Source: Paludibacter sp. (GTDB lineage: Bacteria > Bacteroidota > Bacteroidia > Bacteroidales > Paludibacteraceae). From it: DNA of 64,000 nt. Both the position numbers and the translations under genes were made by a program. A model generated the notes under the pieces. That model saw only the letters and a list, made by a program, of their open reading frames with translations, was not told the origin of the DNA and did no database searches. Position 1 is the first letter of the stretch, and every line of letters begins with the position of its first letter. The DNA lies in contig JAMPAY010000007.1 in assembly GCA_023666945.1 (NCBI GenBank), positions 1 to 64,000 of the forward strand, read 5' to 3'. Shown here piece by piece: positions 8,270 through 16,819 of this stretch.

Positions 8270-11200
8270 ATGGCAAATAATAGTATGTATATCAACCTCG
8301 GTTTGAACACGAGTGATTTTGAAAGTCGCCTAAGAAAAGCCATGGGCGATTTGGATGTTTTTACGTCAAAAGGACGTAAGGTCAGTTTAAAAGCCGATTT
8401 GGACTTTGCTGATAGCAAACAATTACAACAGCAGTTGGATAAGGCATGGAGAGGTCTTAAAGGTATCACTCTCAATGGTAAAGGCGGGCAACAAGTACCT
8501 ATTGAAAATTTTAGGCAGGTTGTTAGAGAATACAAACGTATGGAATCTGCCCAAGCCAAGAACATTCAGCTAACGAAAGAGCAGGAAACTGCCTACCAAA
8601 AGTTGAGAGCAGTAATAACTGCTACAATGAACTTAGGTAATGCAAAATATGCAAGTGACAATCTTGCGGCTCGTATGCAGAGGGCTGCCAATACGGGCAT
8701 GGTCAATCGTACTCGCAATGCGGCATCTAAAGACCCCAATGCAGAACAAGATAGGTTGTATCGGAAACGATATGCTGCTTTTGTAGCCGAAGATGCAAAA
8801 GAGAAACGTGAGGAACAACGTCAGCAGCAACAACAAGTGAAAGCCGATGATGCAAGATTGGCTGCTGCTCAGAAATTGGATCGAGCTGAAAAAGCATATA
8901 AAAAAGCACAGGCAGTCGGTAGTAAAGCCTTGACTGCGTTAGGGCGTTATGATAATGTAAAGGCTATTGAGGAAGAGAAAAAAGCCTTAAATGAATTGAT
9001 TCGCTTAAAAGTCCGGCATTTGCAACTTACACAAGGCAAAAAGGCCGTATATAATGACTCTACATTATCTTCGCTCTTTGCAAGAAAAGGAGTGTTAGAC
9101 CAAGCTAAAGAAGATGTATTGCAACGTCAAGCATCGGAACGTGAAGCAGAGCAACAACGTAGACAAGAACAAGCAAGAAATGCGAGAGCGCAGGTCGCAC
9201 GAAAATCGTATGACAAAGAAGTTAACCGAATCGTTAATGGCGGCAATACAAATAATGAGTTGGCGAATATGCGTCAATACTATACAGAACAGGCAAAAGA
9301 AGCAAAACGACAATTACAACAACATAAAAGAGATTTACAACAATATCGAAGAGAACACGCCAAAGAGGCAAGAGCGCAAGCCAAAGCCGATCAACAAGCA
9401 GCACAACAACAAGCAGCTAACGACAAACTTACCGAATCTACTCAACGTTTAGCAAGAGCAGAGAAAGCCTATCAAACGGCACAAGGTCGCAATAAAAACG
9501 GCAAAAATATACAACGTATCAATGATGAGATTGCCGCTTTACGCACGTTGATAAAAGCCAAGGAAGAAAATTTGCGCCTACAGACAGGAAGACGTGGGCA
9601 AACAGATAGCCAATTGGATGGTTATCGTGCGCAATTGAATCAGTTGGAACAACAACGTAGAAAAGTTCAAGATACCAATCAACAATTTTCCCAACAAGGC
9701 AATATCATAAGCCGATTAGGAAATGCATTGTCCACATATTTCAATCTGTATTCGGTTATTCGTTTTGGCAAAAAAATCGCAGAAACAACAGGTTATTTTG
9801 AGCAGCAACGTGTGGCCTTGGAAGGTATTACAGGATCTGCTGCCGAAGCAAACAAACTACTACGTGAGATTTCCGACTTTGCGATTAAATCGCCTTTCCA
9901 AACAAAAGAATTGGTCAATTTCACCAAGCAGTTGGCAGCATTTTCAATTCCTACTGATGAACTCTTTGAAACTACAACACGCTTGGCGGACTTATCAGCA
10001 GGTCTTGGTGTTGATATGAGTCGAATAGTTCTTGCTTATGGTCAAGTACGTTCTGCATCGGTGTTGCGTGGACAAGAATTGCGCCAATTCACAGAGGCAG
10101 GTATTCCTATGGTAGATGCCTTGGCAAAGAAGTTTACAGAGTTGAATGGTACATTGGTTACAACCGGAGAAATTTTCGATTTGATTTCCAAGCGACAAGT
10201 CTCATTTGATATGGTAGATTCTGTACTGCGGGATATGACATCCGAAGGTGGTAAGTTCTACAAAATGCAGGAGAATATATCCGAAACATTGTATGGTCAA
10301 ATGCAGAAGTTAACGGATATGTGGACAGTCGCTCTCAATGAGATCGGGAAAGGTGCAAATGGTGTGCTTATGGCAATAGTTAAAGCACTGCAATGGGTAG
10401 CTAAAAATGCGAAATCAGTCGGTGCTGCGTTAGTTGTGGCATTTGGAACTAATGTTATAGCAAAGACTATTACAGGGTTTTATAAACTTGTCAAGAGCAT
10501 ACAGGTTGCAACTCTAACACTGAAAACATTTGCTATGTCTATGGGTGGAGTAGCGAGTGCCGCATTAGGCGTTATCACGTTTGCAATATCGTCTATCATA
10601 AGCAAGACCAATCGCCTTAAAGAGCAGTTGAATGATATAACAAAGTCTTATCAGCGAGAAAACGCCAAGATGATTGGTGGACTGAACGATTTGTTGGCAA
10701 AATTGCGAACCACTACGGTTGGTACACGTGAGTTCAAAGAAGCATTGGACACGCTATCTTCTAATTATTCGGAGTTCATCAATGTCAATGGCAAAGCCAT
10801 GCAATCACTCATTCAGGAACAACAAGCAGGCAAAGATGTCACCGACCAATACCTTGCTATGAGTGCCGCAATCGAAGAGGCCATCAAGTCGAAGAATAGG
10901 TATAATGAGTGGGAAGAGAAAGAAGAAAAAGTCAAAGAAAATTATACTGATTATACTGATTATAGAAAACTATTGGGGAACAACAATAGATATGACCAAT
11001 TTGTTGGAGAACTATCGGTTAATGCCTATCGAAATAGCAAACAAAATAATAGATATGCTTCCGTTGGTTTATATACTCATAGTGGAGAAGAAATGGAAAA
11101 GGCAATAAAAAACACACCTACAGTAACTCTATTGCAAGAAGATTATGGGAAGCAATATAAGGATAGCGATGTAGGGGTATTAAACGCAATGTTAAAAGAA

Positions 11201-14200
11201 ACATTTGATGAAATTTTTGAACGGTTTGCAGATTCAAATCTTTCAGTCGAAGATATGAGAAATATCACAACTGGTGTATTTGGAGAAAAATTTACAGGGC
11301 ATGAAATACCACAAGAAACCATTGGTTATATTGCAGATGTTTTATATAACAGAGCATTAAATAACAAATATTATGAAGAACTAAAGACTATCAAAGAAGA
11401 ACGAGCCGTATCAGAAAATGCCGGTCTTAACGGAATCCGCAGAACCTTATTGAACTCGCTTGAAATAGACAAAGGGGGATTGCCTTCTTCAAACAATCCG
11501 TTAGAAAGGATGAAAGCAGAAAATAAAAAGTACATAGAAGGTCTGAATAGTAATGATGTTAAGAAAGCCCTTGATGATATTACAACAACCTACAATGATG
11601 GATTAGAAGGCAATGTCATGAAGGCAAAAGCCACATTGCAGCAAGCACTTAATGGGTCAGACGATGATGAGAATAAAATTCGTAATGTCAGTGTTGCCAT
11701 GACAGAATTGCAGCAAGCATTGGCGGGATTAGCCAATGGTGCAGGTGCTGATGCCGCAGGTGTGATATATAATTGGATAGAAGCATTTCAAAAAGTAACA
11801 CGAACTCTAACAAAGCAAGAGGCAGAAATTGCTAATAATATTGAGAATACGTTCGGTAATCGTGGTGTAAAAACTTTTGGTGATAAAACTTTCGACCCTG
11901 CAACCGAAGCCAACAAATGGAATCCTGCACTTAATAGGGATAAGACCATTGAGCAACAACGCGAAGCATTAGCAGAAGAAATATCGGCTGAACAAAGACA
12001 ACTTAAAACTTATCGTAAGAAGGATGCTAAATTATATGCTAATGAAATAAAGGTTCGAGAAGAACGTCTTAAACTATTGAAAGAGTTGGCGGGTGCCGAT
12101 TTTTACAATGTCAATTTGGATAGCGACAAAGGTGGCAGATCCTCACAAGTACAAGTTCCGCTTGAATTGCAGGAGTTCATCACAAGTCTGAAAGACGCAT
12201 ACACCACCTATAAGACTGCTGCTCAATCGCAAGGTGGCAATATGGGTGTTGCCTATATGCAGAACGACCCGAAAATGATAGAAAAGTTCAACGACTTCTT
12301 CCATGGTGCAACCGATGAAAAATCATTTAATGGTCTAAAACTGAATGGTAAGAGCATTGGCGATTTATTACATGATGCTTATTTTGATAGTGACATGGAG
12401 GAGGGCGTTGCTGATTTCGGAAAGGCGATTGATATTGTGGTTGAGCAACTGAAAGAGGTAGGCAATCAGGGGAAAGCATACAAACAGTTCCTCAATGCTG
12501 CAAAAGAGTTATCCAAGTGGTGGGAAACAACTTCATCCAAGGACAATGTGCAAGGGTGGATTACAGACATCAACAAGGCTTTGAGCGATATGCGTAAGGA
12601 ATTTGCACGTACTACCGAGCAAGTAGACTTCTATCGCAAACTTATTGAAAACGGTACAGTTGATAAATTAGGTGGTTTTACAGGAACCACCAAACAACAA
12701 GCCTTAAGCCTTGATTCCGTATTGCAATTGGGGAATATCAATCAGTTGATCGCCACATACAACGATATGCTACAACAACTTCGCAAAGAAGATAATGAGC
12801 AGCGAAAAGAGAATAGCGACCACTACCTGAACCTTGACACCACTAATCTCACCTCTTTACCTGCCATACAAGCAGCTATACAACAAGTTTCCGAGCAAAA
12901 AAAACTCAACGATGATAACTTTACCACATCTCCGTTATTAGGAGAGATGGGTAAACAACTTGAAGAAATGCTCAATGCCTACAAACAAGCCATTATCAAC
13001 GAGATTTCAAGTGTTTCCGGAGAAATTCATACAGGTAATAAATTGAATGATACTATTGCAAATGCGAAAAATACATCACAAACGGCTCGGACTAATTATC
13101 AACGACAAGAAAATGTCGCGTTTGCGTATGGAATATTTGATGAGGGGGCGTTAAAAGCCTATATGGACACGTTAAAGACCAATGCGGATGATATTTTTGA
13201 GCAGTTCTTGAAATCGAATGATTTTGCAGCACTATCCACTGCTGGTAGATACTTTGGTGGTAAGGGCATCAATTTCGATAAAATGAGAGCCAAACTGCAA
13301 AAAGTGGTTGAGCAACTCCCCGATGACTTGGCACGCGAACTGAAAAAGAAATTCGATGAACTTGAACAAAAGGTAGATGAGTTCAATGCCAAAGGTGCAA
13401 TGATCGGCAGTCTAACAAAGAGCATGCGCCAATATCGTAATGCCCATGAAACTGCTACACAACGTTATAATGACAAAAAGAATCAAGTGGATAATTTGGA
13501 AGTAGATTTGGCTGAACAAGAGAATCAGAAATCCTATATCGAAAACGAAATTCGACAAGGTCAAAAAAACGGTATGGATGCAGAGAAGTTGGCTGTATTC
13601 AAATCACAACTTGTTTCCATAAATTCCGATATAACAACTACTCAAACTGAACTTGCTTCTTGTAATGCAGAGTTAGAAGAAATGGGTGAGAATGGGAGTA
13701 AATTAGAGCGGGAATTAAGAATCAATGCTCTTGAGAATATTAAATCAGACTTTGAAGACGCAGGAAAAGTAGCAAATGATTTTTCTTCAGTTGTTACAGG
13801 TACCATTAACGTCTTTAAGAGCATGTCAAAGGCGGTCAATAAAGTTTATGATGTAATGAATGATGGTGAAAATCCGGAATGGATGCGTGATATGGATGAT
13901 TTCTTGGGTGACTTTGGAGAGGCGTTTGAAGAATTAGTCGCTCCAATAGTAGCTGTCATTGGAGTTGTTATTGCGCTAACTACTGCTATGATTGTGGCAG
14001 AATCCGTAGCTACTCCACTTCTGATTGTTATGGCTGCACTAATAGCCGTTGCCGTTATTGTAGCGGCTGTTGTTGCTGCATTTCAGCAACATGACAGAGC
14101 ATTGGAACACGATATTGAAGACCTCGAAAAGCGTATTGAGGAGTTCGATACTGCCATTACCAATTTGAATGCGGCAGCAGAACGACAAGTAGGTCTTGAA

Positions 14201-15082
14201 AAGTTAGGTACTAATATCAACGCAGTTGGTAAAGAGTTGTCAAAAGCATCTGCTTATGCCAAACAAGCGGAATTGGAAGATGCCAAGAAAAATACAGACG
14301 AAGACAAACTCAAAGAATACAGGCAAAAGCAGCAGGAAGCTATGGACGCATTCTTGAATGGCATGAAAGAGATTACTGATGAACTAACGGCAAGTACGGA
14401 AGATTGGGCGGATGCCATGTCCTCTGCAATTCGTAGTGCATTCCAAAATGGAGAAAATGCAGCAAGAGCGTTCCGTGGTACCGTTAAAGAAATGATGGGA
14501 GATATTATCGAAAACATGCTCCGATTGCAAATTTTAGAACCTTTGGTACAAGCAGCACTTAAGGATTTTATCGGGGTAGATGTTAACGATAAGAAATATC
14601 AAACTACAGACAAAGACGGTGTTGTTACTTCCGACCATAATGCCATTATGAAAGATCTTGTAGAAAATATAACAGACCCTGAACAGTATAAAGAGTTTGA
14701 AAAGAAAATGAATGAAATTGGCAATGGATTTATTGATGTTATTGATTCTATGCCACCTTATTTAAAAGAACTCTATTCTTTCAAGGCAGACAATGCATCC
14801 TTGTCGGGCGGAATAGAAAGCATTACAGAAGATACTGCTCGCAGATTGGAAGCATTGAGCAATTCGCAACTTGGAGAGTTAGTGCTAATCCGTAACTTAA
14901 TACAGAATTATTTCAGTGCGAGCAGTGGTTATAGCAACTCCACAATGGCTACTATACAAAGTGCCATAACGTTGATGAATAGTAATGTGGCCATTATTGC
15001 AAATATGACATCACGACTTGAAAAACACATTGCCGATCTACGTACATCTCCCGTACAGCCATTGCATGTTACGATGGTATAG
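8270..15082 (+). CDS. Phage tape measure protein
   Basis: This 2,270-aa protein has all the traits of a tape measure protein, the ruler that sets siphophage tail length and is delivered during DNA injection. Residues 1-490 are Gln/Lys/Ala-rich coiled coil. Residues about 500-700 match the conserved tape-measure N-terminal domain (E-G-I-T-G-S-A, S-P-F-Q-T-K-E-L, R-G-Q-E-L-R-Q-F, G-I-P-M-V-D-A-L). A hydrophobic segment lies near 715-760, further coiled coils fill the middle, and a strong membrane segment of Ala/Val/Ile lies at about 1890-1940. The start at 8270 is preceded by AGGAAAA. At roughly 1.5 angstrom per residue it would specify a tail of about 340 nm; this is an estimate. The gene lies downstream of the distal-tail genes, opposite to the usual order. 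Confidence 0.92.
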   Translation: MANNSMYINLGLNTSDFESRLRKAMGDLDVFTSKGRKVSLKADLDFADSKQLQQQLDKAWRGLKGITLNGKGGQQVPIENFRQVVREYKRMESAQAKNIQLTKEQETAYQKLRAVITATMNLGNAKYASDNLAARMQRAANTGMVNRTRNAASKDPNAEQDRLYRKRYAAFVAEDAKEKREEQRQQQQQVKADDARLAAAQKLDRAEKAYKKAQAVGSKALTALGRYDNVKAIEEEKKALNELIRLKVRHLQLTQGKKAVYNDSTLSSLFARKGVLDQAKEDVLQRQASEREAEQQRRQEQARNARAQVARKSYDKEVNRIVNGGNTNNELANMRQYYTEQAKEAKRQLQQHKRDLQQYRREHAKEARAQAKADQQAAQQQAANDKLTESTQRLARAEKAYQTAQGRNKNGKNIQRINDEIAALRTLIKAKEENLRLQTGRRGQTDSQLDGYRAQLNQLEQQRRKVQDTNQQFSQQGNIISRLGNALSTYFNLYSVIRFGKKIAETTGYFEQQRVALEGITGSAAEANKLLREISDFAIKSPFQTKELVNFTKQLAAFSIPTDELFETTTRLADLSAGLGVDMSRIVLAYGQVRSASVLRGQELRQFTEAGIPMVDALAKKFTELNGTLVTTGEIFDLISKRQVSFDMVDSVLRDMTSEGGKFYKMQENISETLYGQMQKLTDMWTVALNEIGKGANGVLMAIVKALQWVAKNAKSVGAALVVAFGTNVIAKTITGFYKLVKSIQVATLTLKTFAMSMGGVASAALGVITFAISSIISKTNRLKEQLNDITKSYQRENAKMIGGLNDLLAKLRTTTVGTREFKEALDTLSSNYSEFINVNGKAMQSLIQEQQAGKDVTDQYLAMSAAIEEAIKSKNRYNEWEEKEEKVKENYTDYTDYRKLLGNNNRYDQFVGELSVNAYRNSKQNNRYASVGLYTHSGEEMEKAIKNTPTVTLLQEDYGKQYKDSDVGVLNAMLKETFDEIFERFADSNLSVEDMRNITTGVFGEKFTGHEIPQETIGYIADVLYNRALNNKYYEELKTIKEERAVSENAGLNGIRRTLLNSLEIDKGGLPSSNNPLERMKAENKKYIEGLNSNDVKKALDDITTTYNDGLEGNVMKAKATLQQALNGSDDDENKIRNVSVAMTELQQALAGLANGAGADAAGVIYNWIEAFQKVTRTLTKQEAEIANNIENTFGNRGVKTFGDKTFDPATEANKWNPALNRDKTIEQQREALAEEISAEQRQLKTYRKKDAKLYANEIKVREERLKLLKELAGADFYNVNLDSDKGGRSSQVQVPLELQEFITSLKDAYTTYKTAAQSQGGNMGVAYMQNDPKMIEKFNDFFHGATDEKSFNGLKLNGKSIGDLLHDAYFDSDMEEGVADFGKAIDIVVEQLKEVGNQGKAYKQFLNAAKELSKWWETTSSKDNVQGWITDINKALSDMRKEFARTTEQVDFYRKLIENGTVDKLGGFTGTTKQQALSLDSVLQLGNINQLIATYNDMLQQLRKEDNEQRKENSDHYLNLDTTNLTSLPAIQAAIQQVSEQKKLNDDNFTTSPLLGEMGKQLEEMLNAYKQAIINEISSVSGEIHTGNKLNDTIANAKNTSQTARTNYQRQENVAFAYGIFDEGALKAYMDTLKTNADDIFEQFLKSNDFAALSTAGRYFGGKGINFDKMRAKLQKVVEQLPDDLARELKKKFDELEQKVDEFNAKGAMIGSLTKSMRQYRNAHETATQRYNDKKNQVDNLEVDLAEQENQKSYIENEIRQGQKNGMDAEKLAVFKSQLVSINSDITTTQTELASCNAELEEMGENGSKLERELRINALENIKSDFEDAGKVANDFSSVVTGTINVFKSMSKAVNKVYDVMNDGENPEWMRDMDDFLGDFGEAFEELVAPIVAVIGVVIALTTAMIVAESVATPLLIVMAALIAVAVIVAAVVAAFQQHDRALEHDIEDLEKRIEEFDTAITNLNAAAERQVGLEKLGTNINAVGKELSKASAYAKQAELEDAKKNTDEDKLKEYRQKQQEAMDAFLNGMKEITDELTASTEDWADAMSSAIRSAFQNGENAARAFRGTVKEMMGDIIENMLRLQILEPLVQAALKDFIGVDVNDKKYQTTDKDGVVTSDHNAIMKDLVENITDPEQYKEFEKKMNEIGNGFIDVIDSMPPYLKELYSFKADNASLSGGIESITEDTARRLEALSNSQLGELVLIRNLIQNYFSASSGYSNSTMATIQSAITLMNSNVAIIANMTSRLEKHIADLRTSPVQPLHVTMV

Positions 15083-15097
15083 ATGATTACAAAAGCA

Positions 15098-15130
15098 AGA
15101 AGAAAGCCTTTTATTCCAAGGCTTTCTTCT
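15098..15130. terminator. Bidirectional terminator between tape measure and integrase
   Basis: A 13-bp perfect stem (AGAAGAAAGCCTT / AAGGCTTTCTTCT) with a 7-base loop lies between two convergent genes and overlaps the last codons of the integrase. T-rich sequence follows on both sides. Confidence 0.8.
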
Positions 15131-16364
15131 GTTGTAAATAGAAACTCCAATCAAATAGTGCAAGGAGTTTGTCATTTGCTTCCCACAGATGTATATAATC
15201 CCTACGCAAGTACACATCCGTTATAGCAAATTCTTTTGAGGTCATATGATTTAGCATCTCATGTACGGTCAACTTGTCTATTCTACAGATGTTTCGTGCA
15301 AATGTAGCCATACTATGCCGAGCAGAATAGAATACATAATAGTTTTCGGTATTGTCTTCATTATTAGATAGTCCGGCTCTTTTGAATGTGTGTTGTATAT
15401 TCCTGCATTGAGATACATTTCGTGAGTAACCATTGAAATCTATCAAATAAATTGGGTCCGCATTATATTTACGTAAAATAATACTAGCAACCTCCGGCAC
15501 CTTAATTTTCATTTCACATCTTTTTCCGGCTCTGCGTTCTATCTTTTTACGCCTATAGGTTATAATTCCTTCTGAGTAGTCGGTCTTTTTAAGTGCGAAC
15601 AAATCTGCGGAGTTCATACCCATAAGTACAAAAGACAAAACAAACATGTCTTTCATAAAATCTTGTAGCCAATTACCCGAATAAGGACAATCTATAACAG
15701 CCTGCATATCTTCTATTTTTTCAAAGGCTCTTATTTTGGTGTCTTGGGGCTTTTCGAGTTCAATAGCATCAAAACATCTATATTTGACAACTACAATTCC
15801 GGTTTCTTCATCATTCAATTCTTTCTGTGCCATAGAATAGAATGTCTTTAATGTAGTGATGTAGGAATTTGCAGTAACTACAGATTTGTTTTTTAACAGA
15901 TAGTTGTAATAATCTCTCATGAAGTTTTTGGTCATTTGAGAGAATAGTACTGTTTTATTATCGGTGTATGCTAAAAGTGCATGGAGTGTAGTCTGATACC
16001 TATGTGCTGTATTTTTTCTTGAAATATCATTATTCAATAAATCTATTTTGCGTTGCATGTAATCGGTAAAAGAAACATCTTCTTCTGAGTAGTTTAATCT
16101 TGTAATCAGTTGGTCTACATCGAGCGTATCTACGATAAACCCTATTTCATATACTTTTTCTCGGAGTCGCCTAATCTCTGCTTCGACTTGCTCCACAATC
16201 AATGGGTCTTTCAGTTTAAGGCTTCGTGTGAGTTGCGATTGGGTAACAAAAAACGGAGTTGCAATGTATTTCGATTTGCGTTGGTGTGTGATGCGTATCT
16301 TAACATTGTATGTGCCATCCGCCTTTTTATTGTGTGGCAAAACAAGAGCCTTAAATGTAGCCAT
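15111..16364 (-). CDS. int: Tyrosine recombinase / phage integrase
   Basis: This 417-aa enzyme integrates and excises the prophage. Residues 1-90 form the Arm-DNA-binding domain of Bacteroidetes integrases, 95-190 the SAM-like core-binding domain, and 215-400 the catalytic domain. Visible catalytic-domain landmarks are the beta-hairpin Lys around 273-274, R349-H350 in the second box, H373, and the nucleophile Tyr385 (D-V-Y-L-R-R). The first-box arginine is replaced by N251 (G-M-N-S-A-D-L), and the usual His three residues before R349 is Tyr346. Loss of the first Arg is known in some Bacteroidetes integrases such as IntDOT. Two promoters and a 15-bp inverted repeat precede it. Confidence 0.93.
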   Translation of the reverse strand: MATFKALVLPHNKKADGTYNVKIRITHQRKSKYIATPFFVTQSQLTRSLKLKDPLIVEQVEAEIRRLREKVYEIGFIVDTLDVDQLITRLNYSEEDVSFTDYMQRKIDLLNNDISRKNTAHRYQTTLHALLAYTDNKTVLFSQMTKNFMRDYYNYLLKNKSVVTANSYITTLKTFYSMAQKELNDEETGIVVVKYRCFDAIELEKPQDTKIRAFEKIEDMQAVIDCPYSGNWLQDFMKDMFVLSFVLMGMNSADLFALKKTDYSEGIITYRRKKIERRAGKRCEMKIKVPEVASIILRKYNADPIYLIDFNGYSRNVSQCRNIQHTFKRAGLSNNEDNTENYYVFYSARHSMATFARNICRIDKLTVHEMLNHMTSKEFAITDVYLRRDYIHLWEANDKLLALFDWSFYLQQKKALE

Positions 16365-16366
16365 AA

Positions 16367-16490
16367 AAATACAGTTATTTAGTATAAAACATTAGTAAAA
16401 CAAATCGGTTGCAAATATACTTAAAATCTACGCATAAATGCAACTGAAATCGCCTTAACTTGCTGATTTTATTCTTAAATAACTGTATTT
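16367..16490. repeat. 15-bp inverted repeat flanking the integrase promoter
   Basis: AAATACAGTTATTTA at 16367-16381 is repeated in perfect inverse at 16476-16490, with 94 bp between. The left copy sits directly before the integrase ATG; the proximal promoter lies between the arms. Such arms could be integrase or excisionase arm sites of attP, or an operator. Confidence 0.8.
16412..16443 (-). promoter_or_regulatory. Integrase promoter, proximal
   Basis: Minus-strand TTG (16441-16443), 21 bp, TATATTTG (16412-16419), 48 bases before the integrase start and inside the inverted repeat. Confidence 0.65.
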
Positions 16491-16512
16491 CAGAGTTTTA
16501 GAGAGTGATATA

Positions 16513-16543
16513 CAAAGATACGCAATAAATCAGGATAATACAA
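16513..16543 (-). promoter_or_regulatory. Leftward promoter upstream of the integrase repeat
   Basis: Minus-strand TTG (16541-16543), 20 bp, TATCTTTG (16513-16520), a full consensus. It reads through the inverted repeat toward the integrase. If the att core lies between the two promoters, this one belongs to the host and would be joined to the integrase only after integration. Confidence 0.65.
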
Positions 16544-16603
16544 GAGGTGATGTTTATTAAAATTTATGGGGTTACGTTTGGCATGACAAAATGCTATTTT
16601 ATG

Positions 16604-16658
16604 CGCTCTCGTTACTGTCTCGTTACGAGACCTTAACGGTATCGTAACGGTCGGCTAA
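16604..16658. repeat. Degenerate 5 x 11-bp array
   Basis: Five consecutive 11-mers: CGCTCTCGTTA, CTGTCTCGTTA, CGAGACCTTAA, CGGTATCGTAA, CGGTCGGCTAA. They match, with drift, the consensus CGGTCTCGTWA of the better conserved five-unit array at 40205-40259, which is in the opposite orientation. Confidence 0.75.
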
Positions 16659-16737
16659 TGGTGTTTTGTGGGAAAAAGTGGCATAACGTGGCAAAAAGGA
16701 ATAGATAAGTGATAATGTGTGGATAAATGACAAAACA

Positions 16738-16774
16738 CGACTCCGAAAAGCGGGATTGGCACTTTTCGGAGTCG
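16738..16774 (-). terminator. Terminator of the ppiD-like gene
   Basis: A 13-bp perfect stem (CGACTCCGAAAAG / CTTTTCGGAGTCG) with an 11-base loop, followed on the minus strand by TGTTTTGTCATTT. It ends the leftward CorC-ppiD transcription unit. Confidence 0.85.
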
Positions 16775-16819
16775 GTATACGTTTGTATATATCAACGCAG
16801 TGAAAAACAGCGTCGATTT

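Larger units (their letters stand above)
1..16600. mobile_element. Right end of a prophage (tail module and integrase)
   Basis: The left part of the window encodes siphophage tail proteins (distal-tail-like, hub/fibre-like, tape measure), small accessory genes and a tyrosine integrase at its right edge next to host chromosome. The left boundary and the head, packaging and replication genes lie outside the window. The right boundary must fall between the integrase promoter region and the terminator of the host ppiD-like gene, i.e. about 16,490-16,737; no tRNA is present there and the att core cannot be fixed without the other end. The coordinate 16600 is therefore approximate. Confidence 0.85.
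16365..16819. other. Prophage-host junction region without genes
   Basis: The 455 bp between integrase and the ppiD-like gene hold the inverted repeat, two leftward promoters, the 11-bp array and, at the right, the ppiD terminator. The attachment site must be inside, but its core cannot be recognised from one end. No tRNA remnant is visible. Confidence 0.7.

Noticed and set aside
16365..16737. tRNA attachment site for the prophage
   Set aside because: I found no tRNA-like cloverleaf or T-loop sequence near the integrase.
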